NCBI GenBank assembly: GCA_000507305.1 | Contig: DF239898.1 | Location: forward strand, 62,001 to 126,000 | Direction of reading: 5' to 3' | Source of the DNA: Breviolum minutum Mf 1.05b.01 | Lineage: Eukaryota > Sar > Dinophyceae > Suessiales > Symbiodiniaceae | Length of the DNA: 64,000 nucleotides | In this document: piece after piece, positions 12,071 to 24,300 of the stretch | Layout: every line of letters begins with the position of its first letter | How positions within the stretch are numbered: position 1 is the stretch's first letter | Made by a program: the position numbers and the translations under genes | The notes under the pieces: generated by a model | Told to the model about the DNA's origin: nothing | Seen by the model: only the letters and a program-made list of their open reading frames with translations | The model's database searches: none

Positions 12071-12268
12071 GTTCTGAATTTGCCTGAGAGCGGTGACAAT
12101 GTTTGGCACAATCTGCATTGGATTGTCCCCGCAACTGCACGGGTGCATGATCAGAAAGCAGCAACAAGCCCTGACAATGTGCTTCTCATTCTACTTTTCG
12201 ATGCGTATGACTTTCGCGAAGACAAGCTCGAAACTGATCTTCCCCAGGAGCTTCATGAATACTCATGA
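12071..12268 (+). CDS. coding exon, unrecognised
   Basis: After TTTAACAG| the frame reads VLNLPESGDNVWHNLHWIVP, then ATARVHDQKAATSPDN, and stays open to a TGA at 12266-12268. A GT at CGG|GTGCAT (12143) may end it earlier. Codon use in the first half looks clearly coding. No family recognised. Confidence 0.42.
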   Translation, partial: VLNLPESGDNVWHNLHWIVPATARVHDQKAATSPDNVLLILLFDAYDFREDKLETDLPQELHEYS

Positions 12269-13280
12269 CATCACAACTTGAATTTTCTCTTGCAGTAGAC
12301 TCTGAGATTGAATGCTGTGCGCACCGTATGTTTGTATTTTTTGTTTGCTGTGTGAGAGGAGGAAGTTGAGTTCGAGCAAGCATTGCAGAAGCAGCGCTTT
12401 GAGCAGTGGGTTGTTAGGCGCATTCACATTGAGTGCATGCTGTATGTCAATATGTTTGCACGACCTTTACTGTGACATACCTTTTGTGTGGCGTTTGTAT
12501 TTTGTGACATGTGTTTTGTCAACACGTGTTTTGTCAGGTACTCTCTGCACTTATAGCTTGCTTTCTAAAAGCGCATGGGATCCTTTAAATAGTGCTGCGT
12601 TGTGATTGTAAATGTTTAAGATGTTTCAAGACACCTTGCAACAATAGGTCTTAACATTGCACAGATCGTTGATGCTATGAATCCTTTGTTGTGCATGATA
12701 CTATTTAAATGTCACATTTTGCATGGTGCGTTTCTCGTACATCATATATTATATAGTTCGTCATATGTTCACCATTTTTTTGCATGATGGCTATTTCCAT
12801 GCAGCATTGCTTTTTGTTGTGAGCTGGCAATATCGCGACGCAGAACAGTGCATCATATCATTTTTCCTCAGCAACAACCATGCATATTCAACTGAAACTC
12901 ACATGTGAAATTGCTAGCAAAAGTCGGCATGGTATGTATATATATAATATATATATATATGTACAATGATTATGTCATATTATCATGCACCGTATTGTAT
13001 TATCATCATTCTACTGTAGTGACTATTGCAGGTATTGTTGTCAATCTGCTCACGAACCATACTCAGTATATGAATTATGTGACTAAACATCAATGTCACA
13101 AGCAACTTGATGATATGCCAAGCAACAACCCAACCTTTCAGGGATTTCCAGTAGTCTACTTTGAACATGTTTAAACAAAGTAGATCTAATGTTCTTTCAT
13201 TGGATCGAAACAAGTGCTTTTGCTCCAACCATTTGTACCTAACTGTTCCTAATTGCAAGGCTCACATTCGAAAATAACAG

Positions 13281-13395
13281 ACTTGGAGGCATGCGCCATT
13301 GCTGCGGCTTCTCACATCATCCCCTCCTGTGCTGCTCCATACATTGCGGCACCGTTGCTTCGAGCGCTTGCTTTGGGGCTGGAAGCTTATCACCT
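13281..13395 (+). CDS. coding exon, Ala/Leu-rich, unrecognised
   Basis: The acceptor AATAACAG|AC leads to LEACAIAAASHIIPSCAAPY, then IAAPLLRALALGLEA. This Ala/Leu-rich, helix-forming stretch could be a repeat-protein helix pair or a membrane-proximal segment. A GC-type donor is possible near 13395. Product unknown. Confidence 0.42.
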
Positions 13396-13504
13396 TGCAC
13401 CATGATTCAAGTTACAACTTTGCTCATCAAGAAGTGTCATATCATTAGTTGTTTCGTTTCGAGATTTGCACTTGTTGGAAATGATTCTGCCAAAACAATG
13501 CAAG

Positions 13505-13645
13505 GTCATGCAGAGATGAGGGCCGACCGCGAACTGAAGCACGACACAGCCATTGGCATCCAAGGCGTACAAGTTTTCAAGACTGCACTCGATGGATTAC
13601 ACGGCCAAGAGATGGAGCCTTGGCTTACTACGTTCCGATTGTTCT
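13505..13645 (+). CDS. coding exon, unrecognised
   Basis: After ATGCAAG| the frame reads HAEMRADRELKHDTAIGIQG, then VQVFKTALDGLHGQEMEPW, to a donor T|GTCCAC. It lies 110 bp after the previous exon and probably belongs to the same gene. Product unknown. Confidence 0.42.
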
Positions 13646-14226
13646 GTCCACCATTAAATCGTTTAGAGACTGCACACAACCACTCATTATTCTTCATGCT
13701 GGCATCAATGCAGTGGATATTGTAGGAACTTGACCGTAGATATGTTATAAGGGATCTTTCACTACAAAAGCTGCATGTTGCAGCTGGAGTTTCCTCTGCT
13801 TTGGCAGCGAGTTTATGTAGGGGATCAGGGAGGGAGTGCTGCCAACGGCAAGAAGTATCGCGCGCGTTGCCGGACAGAAGAGGGTTCGATTCTCCCTGTG
13901 CAAAGAGGGAAGGCTTTGGGTGGTTCAAGAACGCAATTAGCAAAAACAACCCGCCGGGTCGGAAATGGAACGTGGTGGTGGTTTCATTTTGTATTCAATG
14001 CATTCCGACAGACGCTGTGTCTTTCCACATAAACTGGGTGCATTGATTCTGCAAATTCCTTCATCCTGCTGGGGGTTTGCTTTTTTTAAGTATTTTTACC
14101 TGAACGGCAAGCTAATTTCCAAAAGAACAATTATCCTCCAGTGGGTGCTTATTTTGATTGAATTTGCTTATTCCTACAGCGGCGTTGAAATTTTACTCGC
14201 TGGTTTCTCTTGTGTCACATCTTTGG

Positions 14227-14430
14227 ACACGGGTTACAGTACAGCTTTGGACATGTGTGAAGTATGTACCGAAGCAGTCCATTCCGTAGCACTTTGAACA
14301 CGGGTTACATTACAGCTTTGGACATGTGTGAAGTATGTACCGAAGCAGTCCATTCCGTAGCAGTTTGAACACAGGTTCAGTGTGGACATGTGTGAAGTAT
14401 GAATGTACCGAAGCTGTCCATTCCGTAGCA
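14227..14430. repeat. 71-bp tandem repeat, about three copies
   Basis: Units begin at 14227, 14298 and 14369, giving a period of exactly 71 bp. Each carries the landmarks GGACATGTGTGAAGTAT and CCATTCCGTAGCA. Copies 1 and 2 are nearly identical. Copy 3 has lost about ten bases early and gained a few (GAATG) later. A CG-rich tract follows immediately. Confidence 0.9.
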
Positions 14431-14456
14431 CGAACGCGCGCGCCGACACGCGCGGT
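14431..14456. other. alternating CG-rich tract
   Basis: Directly after the tandem repeat comes a short run of alternating purine-pyrimidine with two CGCGCG blocks. It is strikingly GC-rich for this window. Such tracts can adopt Z-DNA. No function is evident. Confidence 0.5.
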
Positions 14457-14479
14457 TTTCGACCCGGTGGCAAAAACAA

Positions 14480-14760
14480 GAACAACGACGACAACTTTGT
14501 GACAGCGAGGGACCAAAAGCAACAGCAACCGCAGCCACAACATATCACAACCATAGCAACTATTACAACAACAGCAGCAGCAGCAGCACCAGCAACAATA
14601 ACTACGACAACGACAGCAATGACCACAACAACAATGACAATGATCAGAGGATAGTAATGTCAATAATTGATAACCTTGCTGACAACCACAACCGCAACCA
14701 ACACAGGGACAACGATGACGACCATGGCAACGACAAGGACAATAATAAGGAAAGAGAGAT
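14480..14760. repeat. imperfect CAA/CAG/ACA trinucleotide-rich low complexity
   Basis: Almost every triplet is a CAA, CAG, ACA or GAC variant. The open frames on both strands (poly-Gln/Thr on +, poly-Val/Cys on -) are by-products of composition and are not called as genes. Confidence 0.85.
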
Positions 14761-14856
14761 GTTTGGCAGCATTGCAGCACAAAAAAATGAATGTCACATT
14801 CTTTGGGCTTTGCTGCATTGCGAATACTGCGAAACACAACCACTTCCCCAACCAAG

Positions 14857-14949
14857 CTCGAAACTCTCGAGCTTTGTGCAATGTCTTCGTCCAGTGGGCT
14901 TCCTGGAAAGCGGAGGGCAACAGACTCTGGCGATGGTTTGAAATCAAAC
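14857..14949 (+). CDS. coding exon, unrecognised
   Basis: After ACCAAG| the frame reads LETLELCAMSSSSGLPGKRR, then ATDSGDGLKSN, ending at AAC|GTGTCA: exactly 31 codons. The Ser/Gly/Lys/Arg mix suggests a disordered region. Other frames are partly open, so frame confidence is moderate. Confidence 0.38.
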
Positions 14950-15493
14950 GTGTCACATTGATACGTGACTGACGCTGAGTGTTGACTAGCAGGCCACCAC
15001 GATGATGGTTGGCAACTCCTATGCAGTTGTGCACTAGATTTGATGCAATGGTTTGATGAGATTTGATGGTACTTTGGGTGATTCATCAGTTCGGTGCGAA
15101 ACGGGCATAAATGGGCTCTAGTGCTAAGGATGCGATGGCGGCCAAGTTTTGGCGTTTAAATCCGCTCACAGCAATCTATGGCTCTAGGCCACCTGAATCT
15201 CCCCTGCCAGGCGCAAACCGCCCAGACAGTCAAAGTTGCAAAAATTGAGAATTTGGACAAAGTCGTGCACGTGCAAGGAGCTTAAGCGACCATGAATCAT
15301 ATTTCTTTAGCCAAAGCTTCAGCCAGCTAGGCAGTGCTGTCTCCGTGCTCGTCATCCAGCGGGCCTTCGCACATGGCAGGGCCTTTTTAGCATGGTCCAA
15401 TTTGACAAGAGCTGCACTCTCACCTTTGGCACAAGCTGGCAAGATTGTGGCTCAGATGCATTCAAGTGCACGAAAGTTTCGAGTGCATCTCAG

Positions 15494-15535
15494 GATGAAG
15501 TTTTAGGACGTGCTGGAGAAGAGATGAAGCAGTGC
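15494..15535 (+). CDS. short coding exon, unrecognised
   Basis: After CATCTCAG| the frame reads DEVLGRAGEEMKQC to a GT donor. The same frame is open upstream, so the acceptor is not certain. No family call is possible. Confidence 0.25.
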
Positions 15536-15710
15536 GTTTGCTTTGGCTTGCACATACAAACATGCTGTTTGATATATTGCCTGAGCAAGTTGTGCGGGGC
15601 TTCATCATTGAATATCCTTGATATGCATGGAATAAGTTCAATTTCAATGAATACACCTTGAGGCTTGGAGAGCATTGGACGACCTGGAACAAAGACCACT
15701 CCTGCAACAG

Positions 15711-15732
15711 GTGTGTGTGTGTGTGTATGTGA
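15711..15732. repeat. (GT)n microsatellite
   Basis: About eight GT units with one interruption. Confidence 0.9.
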
Positions 15733-15853
15733 TGAGCCAAGTATCCAGCATGCATGGACATTAACATGAATCTTCAGGGATCGTGTCGGTTATGTTATGA
15801 GTTGAAGCCGCCCTGGCGGTCCCTGAGAGCGATAGCTGATTTTAGGATTGCAG

Positions 15854-15912
15854 GTCTTTCAAACGTTTGCGAGTATCGTCAGTAGCTTGGCAACGCGCTT
15901 TCTTCAACCTGG
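15854..15912 (+). CDS. coding exon, unrecognised
   Basis: The acceptor ATTGCAG|GTCTTT and donor GG|GTAGCC enclose VFQTFASIVSSLATRFLQP. It is an amphipathic helix-like segment with good splice sites. Product unknown. Confidence 0.4.
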
Positions 15913-16971
15913 GTAGCCACCTTTACATACCTACAGATTTCCTCCAGACAATTACAGACACACGAGACAAACACTGGAAAAGCCAAGGGCAAAGCACTGT
16001 AGTCATTTGCCAGATTTACACGACAGTGTACTGTAACAGTGTATATAAAATATATAAATATAAATAATAAATGTAATATACCAGCAGATTGTAGGTTATG
16101 TAAGGTGATTCTTACATCGTTCGGTTTAAGCACTCAGTACCCTTTTGTTCTCTTTGTTTTTCCCTGTTTGTTGTCCATGTGCCTACGTCCTTGACATTCC
16201 ATTTGGCTACTCTGATAGCCAGGAATTGTCATCAGGTCCCTTTTCAGCTCTTGACCCACTGATCTTTCTTCACTTTGTCATTTTTCAGTTTCTCTACTCA
16301 CTCCAACACCTGCGCCTAAAATGGATTAAAAAGGCCTAAACCTGTACTGTATCAGCATGTATCAGCTTGACTGTGTCAACATGCAGACACATATCATCAA
16401 ACACATCAAACACAGGACATATACGGAGACACACAATCACATAGACATAGACATACACTCACACTGAAGACGTTTCGCAGTCATTCTGCGGTTTGACACG
16501 CGAAGGCAGCATTCTTCCGTAGTGCTGATGTTCTTGTCGGCGCAGTCGGCGCGGCACTAGGGTGGCCACTTGGCCGATCACGTGTGATGAACACGACGTA
16601 CAATATATTACTATATCATTGTCAAACGTTTGCTACTTGATGCTACTTGTACATACTTGTACTGTTCATTGCTGCATCACGTTTTCCTTGATGCCGAGGG
16701 AGTCTGTGGTGATTCTACAACAAAATGTACTTGTATCATATGTAAACCCTTTCTATCCTTTTGTCACCCTGAATTTGAATTCTTGCATTCACTTAGGATG
16801 CTACTGATGCTGCCAGGCAGTCAAGTTCTAGAGTGGTGCCCCAGCTGAAGACAAGCAGTTCATAGCAATTCCACAGTGTCCGGCTTTCTATTATACAGTT
16901 ACGTGCTGAGGGGGGTCTTAGTTTATCTTAAAGATTCATAGAAACCTTGCACTTTGTAATTATATACATGT
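15913..16971. other. stretch with no supported gene
   Basis: AT-rich DNA with short TATA/ATAA runs (16,030-16,080), ACA/CAC-rich bases near 16,380-16,460 and no exon with convincing boundaries. Confidence 0.4.
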
Positions 16972-17202
16972 TTGGACACAATTTCCATAGTTAAAAGCAA
17001 ACCCTCTTTCAAGACATTTGTAGTTGGTATTCGGACCAATTCTTGGCCAAGCTTGAAAGTTCTGAGGATTCCAAGAGGCGTGCAGCCATGCCTCTATCGT
17101 TGCAGCGAGGAATGGAATTCTGACTATTTGGGCATGTTCGGTGGGTTGGGGAGGCTCGGCTACTGGGATCCGCATGCCCATAGCGACCCTGACTCTATAT
17201 GA
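16972..17202 (+). CDS. possible coding segment, unrecognised
   Basis: A 76-codon open frame. The second half, after GTGCAG|, looks most coding: PCLYRCSEEWNSDYLGMFGG then LGRLGYWDPHAHSDPDSI before a TGA. It could be a terminal exon. The first half may be intron. Product unknown. Confidence 0.3.
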   Translation: MDTISIVKSKPSFKTFVVGIRTNSWPSLKVLRIPRGVQPCLYRCSEEWNSDYLGMFGGLGRLGYWDPHAHSDPDSI

Positions 17203-17711
17203 AGGTAGACTGCACGTTCGAACTGAAATAGTTACGACAGGGTTAAGAAGGTCAAGGGATATTCAAAGCACCAGGAGCCGTGAGAATTGTCAGACTAATA
17301 TGCACAACCTATAGGAAGATATTCTTCTTTGATTTTGTATGTCATTGTAATTTTTGTGATTAATTGTGACTAATTGTGCAAGCTTGAAGTCACGTTTGGA
17401 GCAGTACTTGTCAGCAGCTGTCTTGTCGTGTTCAGCAGATCAAATTCTGATCGTTTGGCCGGTGGTGTATTTCGAACAGGTTGGCTCGAGTAGATCATGT
17501 GTGCTTGCGAAGTGACTCTGAGCCACCAACTGTTTCAGCCTTTTGATTGCATTACAAATTGCTCATAATTACCCAATGCGAACTTGGAATTCAGCAAACC
17601 GTAACCATGATGTGTTTTGGATTTAGTATGATCTTTGATACAATACAAAGTTATGCTTAAGAAAATGTGTTTGAGACTTCCAAATTCTGCAGACGCAGTC
17701 CACCACTGTAG

Positions 17712-17884
17712 CTGATTCTGCAGACGGTGACGTATATTTGTTTGTTTCGGCCAAGGATGGAAAGAGATTTTCTGCTACGAGGGCCACAGCAAGAGATGCG
17801 TACTGGAGACTGGAGAACTTGCAGATAGATCTCGACAAGTTTACCCGGTGGATCAAGGAAGGAGTTCGGAGAGCGGCTGAAAAG
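17712..17884 (+). CDS. coding exon, unrecognised
   Basis: The acceptor ACTGTAG|CT and canonical donor AA|GTACGT bracket a 173-nt exon reading ADGDVYLFVSAKDGKRFSAT, then RATARDAYWRLENLQIDLDK, then FTRWIKEGVRRAAE. Codon use is strongly coding. A beta-like start followed by two basic amphipathic helices is apparent. I do not recognise the family. It lies 0.5 kb before the start of the helicase gene. Confidence 0.55.
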
Positions 17885-18392
17885 TACGTCACGTCTCAAG
17901 TCACTCAATTCAGCAGTCTGGTATGGTCTGGCGATCTTCACGACTTTGTCTCATGTCATCATTGCTTGAACGATATAGATAGATACAGTTTTAAATGCTA
18001 ACTGCAAAGCCGTATATATCCGTACATAGATACCTTATATGTGTAGAGCGCTATGGAGGATCAACAATCATTTTTTAATTTCAGGAGGTTCAAGGTGGGT
18101 ATGAAGTGAACTTGCACTTGCTTTCAACGGGCCCAGTCTATTGAGCCTGATTAGTTAGGAGCCGCAGAAAGATTGACATTCAAGATCATTCAAGCGACAT
18201 TACTTTTGCAACTTCGACACTCCGCACATTGCCCATCAGTAGTTTCAATCCTTTGGGGAATTATGCAAGAGTTGCAACAAGGGGTGATTCCGTTTTTGGC
18301 TTTTGCATGGTAGCCACTTGCCAACCCAAACTATCAGCAATCAACCAGCTTATATGCTCATATCAGTTGTCAGTTGTTTGGCATGCATCGCA

Positions 18393-21300
18393 ATGGATCC
18401 TCTCGCGCTGCTGTCCGATGACGAGGGAGAAGTTCCTCCCCCAAGCCTCAAGCATCCAAGAGAGCCATTTTCCGTAGACTGTACAGACAGAGCATACCCT
18501 TCCCTCAAGCAAGACCACATCAACGGTTTTCTTTGCTCATCAAGGTCCAGTCAAAATGTTTGAATGCGGTCCGTTCTATTCACCGTTTGTCATAGTGACA
18601 TAGTGATCATATTGTACAAATGCATTGCATGTATTTGTAGTGCAATGTCAACTCAAGTCATGTTTGTCATGTTAGACACGTCTTGCCAGCTGTCCAAGAA
18701 GGCAGATGCAGATTCTGAGCAGCAAAATGGTCAAGAAGGAGACACCTGCATCTGGCAAGTTGCTTCTTAGTCTTAAGGTGACTGGATCGCCATCTGAATT
18801 TACCAAACGCTTGAACACGCAGACCTTTTGACATCAGTCCAAAGGAAAGCTGCATGACGAAGTGGGCGCAAAGCTATTGCCAACAGCACACTGCCGTTCC
18901 CTTTGATCCATCACTTGGTGCAGCACCATTCCTAGGAGCAACTCAAGCAGAAGAACCCGTAGCAAAGAAGCTGCGGACGGCTGCTCGGCTCAGAAGCTTC
19001 TTGCTTGTTTTAGATATGCACAGTACGACATCAAAACCCACTTCTCAAACAGTCGAGGCTGATACAGGTATTGACTTTGAGGCGTTGAGACGTCGCGTCC
19101 TTACCTACAGTGAGTTCATATTATGTTCATATTTGATTATGATATTTCACATTATATTGCATATTGTGCTTATATATAACATATGCTGCATATCATTACA
19201 TATCATATTGCATCATCTGTTCTTTAGTAAAACACTTTTTTCCAAATATGACTACAACAATTACAACAGTCGAATCCACAGTATCATAGTTCAAGCAGCC
19301 CAAAGGTTGAATTTAGGCAGTTGGGCATCTTTTGTATTGGAAGCTACTGAACTTGAACTGCCACTCCGAGGCATTGGATATGGTGCAGAAGCTGAGGCAG
19401 AAGAGGAGCGCAGGGAAGTCAAACTTGGCAAGGACACAATGGAATGCATTGGAAGATCGCAGTTCAATGCAGGATCTCGTCCTTGCTGATGTAAAGTAAC
19501 CCTGAACTGTAGTGATTACCTGATATACTGCCGCTAAAGTTTGATTGATTTAAACTTTCAGGTGCCTGCGAGGTTTAATAGAGAGACCATGTCACATTGT
19601 GACTAACTTGTCAATCTGCATTCCGCACATGAATTCACAGGCGGCTCGTGCAGCCGCAGCACTGCAAGGGTCATTTAGTGTGAGGAGCCAAAAGATGACT
19701 TCCAGGGAGCTACAGGGTTGATCAGGGTTGATCTCAAGATGTAAAACCAGGGAGCATTGCATTAACTGGAAGTTCTCAGCGGCGGAGAAAAAATTGGAGA
19801 CTTGTTGCTGACAATGTGGACAGGGCGTGCTGCGAAGAGTCTATCAGGAGTTGTTTTTGTGACAGCCCAAGACTGAGGCTCTTCAGCAGAAGTCCATGGA
19901 GGAGTCGGCGGCTCGTTTGCTGCTTAGTCAGTTCAGAATACAGATTGTCCCAATCTTCCTCCCAACAATGTAAAACTATGCAAAGCAATATACGTGTTGC
20001 AAGATTGAATGTGAATGCGTACGGAAGAAGACCTTTCGACCACTCGCAGCAAGCTATTGGAGGTGTTGCGGCCGATTCTTTGCCTTCCAGTCATGTTTCC
20101 ACAGCCTGAAGATTGAAACTGGGAGACAGAAGACTCAGAAGACAGACACAGATCTTGTGTGACTGACAGCACATGGGCAACACTTGAGATACAAACCCTT
20201 CTGATTGCACACTGAGAGGTTTGCGACACGTACCTGAGCGACACTATCACACCTTGGCTGTCAGTTGTCAGTGTTTTGACATGTTTTGACAGGGGAGAAG
20301 AAAAGAAAGAGAATGCCCAGGAGCCATGGGTGGGGTTTGCGTTTGCTGTCCAGCAGCAAGTTCGTGCACTTGGATCCCCTAAGTCTCCCTGTTCTTTCCC
20401 TTTTTCGCTTTTTTCCTATGTCTCGCAGGATCCGAATCGGTTAGGCTGTGAAGAGCCACCAGAGAGTATTGAGGCACTTCGATGCATCAGCTGAAATAGA
20501 CATGTCATGAATTGCAGTGAGGTCTGCGGTGCCATGGCATGCACAGCAAACGTGGCAACAGGAAAGCATTACAAAAAAGATCAAAAAAGCCAAAGGCATC
20601 AAGAGACAGCTTCTTTGACCGATCCTTCGCCAGGTGTATGATGAGCAAGCCGCCCAAAGAGGCAAGTCAATCACGAGAAACTGAACATCTGAAAAATGCA
20701 TCCGGCATCCGTATATTGCCAAAATGCTTCCGTCATACCAAGTGGGATCTCTTCGTGCTCCTCATTTGTATACTACAATCACATCCGAATACTCCAAAGG
20801 CCGCACGGTGCCATAGCGAGAACTCCTTGCAACTTGAAGGTTAGACTGTTTGGATTTGTTGGTCTCAGGCGAGAATGCTGAAAATCAGTGGCCGCCCTGG
20901 TCGACCCTGGAGGTACTCGTAGATTCCCCTTGACTGTCGTTACTAGATTTATTTTGATGTGATTTATATCTACACTGACCTGTTGGTCTTGCATGTCGCC
21001 ACGACTATAGTTATTCCATTATTTCTTACAGCACGAATGTGTGACATCAACGCCATCGCCATTGATGCACATGATGCTGGACAGATAAACCGCAGGAAAG
21101 GGATCTAAAGCAACACGTCCTGTATCACCATGTATTCAAACAGCGCTGTATTACCAGGTTACTCTTTGCTTGAGTTGGAATTGTATGCAGGCAGCAGAAG
21201 AAGGCCTTACGAACACGTTAGTCGACGCTATGCGAAGTGTAGGCTTCACAGAGCCAACGCCAATTCAGGCGTGTGATAAACTTTGAACTTTCATGAGGCA

Positions 21301-24300
21301 TTTAAGTTACATTTTGTTACAAACTTTAAATATCTTTTATTTATTTTTTATCAGTTTGCAAAGAATTTGCAAAATGTTCTGTTTCGTTGTCACTTTTGAG
21401 ATTGGGAGAGTGCCAGGCACAGGCATGGCCCATCCTCTGCTCTGGACGGGACCTCATCGGCGTTGCAAGGACGAGTCACTCCAGTTTCCAATTTGAAGCA
21501 ACTGGAAACAGATCATTCTGAATGGTCAGTGACAAAAACGAAGCCTAATTTGCATGAAGAAGGACTGGATCCGGAAAAACTCTGGCTTTCCTGTTGCCCT
21601 GTTCACGCCTCAGCCAAGAGAATCTGGCTGACAAAACTGGACGCACTGCAGATTGTTCAAAGCAGTTCAAGAAAGAACTAGATCCACCGTGCTTCAATTG
21701 AACTGCCAAGGCTTCGCCCGGCTTTTGAAAGAAGGGTTACGATCGAGGCAGAGACATGGGAATACATGTGACTGTTTTGACGATGCAAAAAATGCCATGC
21801 CTTCAGTTGTAAAAGATGACAGGAAAGGCCGGAAAGGCCTCCTGGAATGGACATGAAAAGACTTCGTCGCCAGGATGGGCAGTGGTTCAGGGCCTGGCGA
21901 TGATAGCTCTTTGCCTGCGTTGAGCTTAGGACTTTCAGGGCCCGATCGCCTTGACAGCCATTGGTTGAGAAGGTATACAAGGATGTATGAAATTGCCGAC
22001 ATTGCCATGCCATCAGGTGCAGATGCAAAAACAAGCAGCTGGACCGGGTGCGTACTCACCAGAGGCCAGACGACGTCTCAATTCAAGCGGAGCTTCGGAG
22101 CTTCACCCCAGAAGGGAATGCACCTATCAACCACTGGTCGCAGTAACAGCATGTGACAATGTCACAAGTACGCTGTGGAGCAACGTAGATGTGTTCATAT
22201 TGGTTTCTTACGACATCCTACATTTGCAACATCGTAGCGAGTAATAAAAAACGTTTCTGAAACATTTCTCATCGTTTCTTTGTTTCTTTGCTGTTCAAAT
22301 GCACGGCTAGATTCTGGTACTTGCACCTTCACGAGAGTTGGCCGTTCCGAGCTCAGCCTTTTGGTATCCAGGATCCACGCTTGTTTCATCTTGTATTATT
22401 TTGTTATCCATTGTTCTCCTGTAGCACCATGCAGTGCACAAAACCGCATCATGCTCACTTTATGCCTCTAGAGATCTCTGCGGGCTTTTGATGGACACTC
22501 CATGTCCAAAACGTTACGATGTCACAGTTTTGTGAGTTTGCACAGCGTGTGTGTAATACGAACATGGATGGTCTATACATTTTTGCACATGGCAGGTTAA
22601 ACAATGCCTGAACACGTCTGAACCATGTAGTGATTTCAATCTCTCAGGCCCAGATAGAGACAGAGGTGCATTGAAATTCTTGTTTGAGTTTTGCAGGGAG
22701 ACTGGAGCAGGACTTTTGTTGGCCGGCCAGACTTTTTTTTGTCATATAACTTTTGGTTAGTGGTTGTCACCTGCCGAACTCAGCTTCAAGCTCTTTGCAA
22801 GCAGGCACGACGTTTCACAGCTAGTACTGGAATCGCGACTCTTGCATGTCTGAAGCCGAGACAGTTACAATACTTACTTAGAGAAAGGAAAACACCAGAA
22901 GAAGACATAGCCAAGAGTGAAACCAGGAAATTGCAGGAGTCCAGGAGACCGGAGGGAATGCAAAAGTTGTTTGTGACTTTTCGCATTTGTCCATGTTGTT
23001 TGCATTCTACCAGTGGTTGCTTCAAGCTATTTCAAGCTTCAAGCAACCATGCACACGATGTCAAACTGTCAAAACAGGTGTATGACAGTGCCAGGATGGA
23101 CATCTTGGATGCTACACTTTCTTCATTCAAATTATCGACAATGCCTCAAGCAGCTTGTACCGTGCTTGACATTTTACATCAAGTTTCATGCTGCTTGAGG
23201 CTACGGTGGGGAAGGCACAAGAAGAGAGACGTCGCATGCTGAGTGGTCTCACCGCCACTGTGTCAAATAATGTCAAATCAATGAACACAAACATGACACA
23301 AGCAAATCAAAACAAACACCTATTGTATTTCGTTTGAACATGTCAATCAGAAGATTGTGAAAACATGCTGTGAGCACATGAAACTGTATAAAAGTGTGAT
23401 GATGTGTGTAGAATCATCCGTCCGGCATGAATCATGAATGTGAGCTTCCTTGAGCCTGGCCGCCGGGCCGCACTCTGTCTCAAGTTCGACCTTGGGTCAA
23501 CTCAAGGCTGGGTCGGCTGAGAGAGAGACCAGAATGTGTTGCTGAGATCTCAGGCATTGCAGTTAATTGACTGGGTTTTTCCGCTGCTTTATGCCGTTTG
23601 AGCTAGACCTCAACATCTAGACTCGCTACTGCACAGTCGTTCGAATGCTTGAAGTTGCATTGTGCTGAGGTTGGCACAGTTGGTAGACTGACAGACTTCA
23701 TCGAAAATGAAAAGCACTGGCCGGCGCCACAGTTCTCAAAAGTCTGTCGATTTGTTTCAAGACTTTTATAGCATTCAGACGCATTGAGAACTCATTGTGA
23801 GGTTCGGAGTCAAGAACGTGAGGTTCCTCATACTGGACGAGGTTGAAACTCACAAGATGTGTTTGTGGTCAACATTTGCAGCCAAGACAATCTTTTAAAG
23901 AGAATTGAAGAATACTGAAGACTATGAGTTTTAGAATGTTTTAGATAATTTTAGGACATTGAAAGTGTGTGCGCACGTGCATTTGATAGTTTGATATTGT
24001 TCGATTGTCATGACTCATGATGTGACACACTCTCGGTGGCTCTCATGAAGCTGAGAGCGTCCTTGCATTCCTTTGTGAGTGAAGAGTAATGGAGCCATCA
24101 CTAGTGGTTTTTGATGGTTTTTGTATTCGATCATCCACAGTTGAACAGTCTCCGTTCGGAGGCAGATGCCATGATTGGTGAAGGCAAGAAGTTGTGCTAC
24201 GCTAAACTGATTTGAAGATATGCTGATTTCTTGTGATTCATCCACAGGTCTTGATGGAAACATCCGAAAGATCACCATTGACGTTGAGACCCCGCGTCGC

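Noticed and set aside
13790-13905. Possible tRNA gene: GGTTCGATTC B-box-like sequence at about 13,880
   Set aside because: The T-arm has one mismatch, no matching acceptor stem lies upstream, and no anticodon arm can be built.
14234-15086. Long minus-strand ORFs rich in Val, Cys and Leu
   Set aside because: They are reverse complements of the CAA/CAG-rich and tandem-repeat DNA and have no splice or domain support.
19780-19850. Attractive frame [20 protein letters not shown] in the helicase region
   Set aside because: It runs into a stop right before another coding-like frame with no room for an intron. It may be chance or an indel, so it was left out of the gene model.
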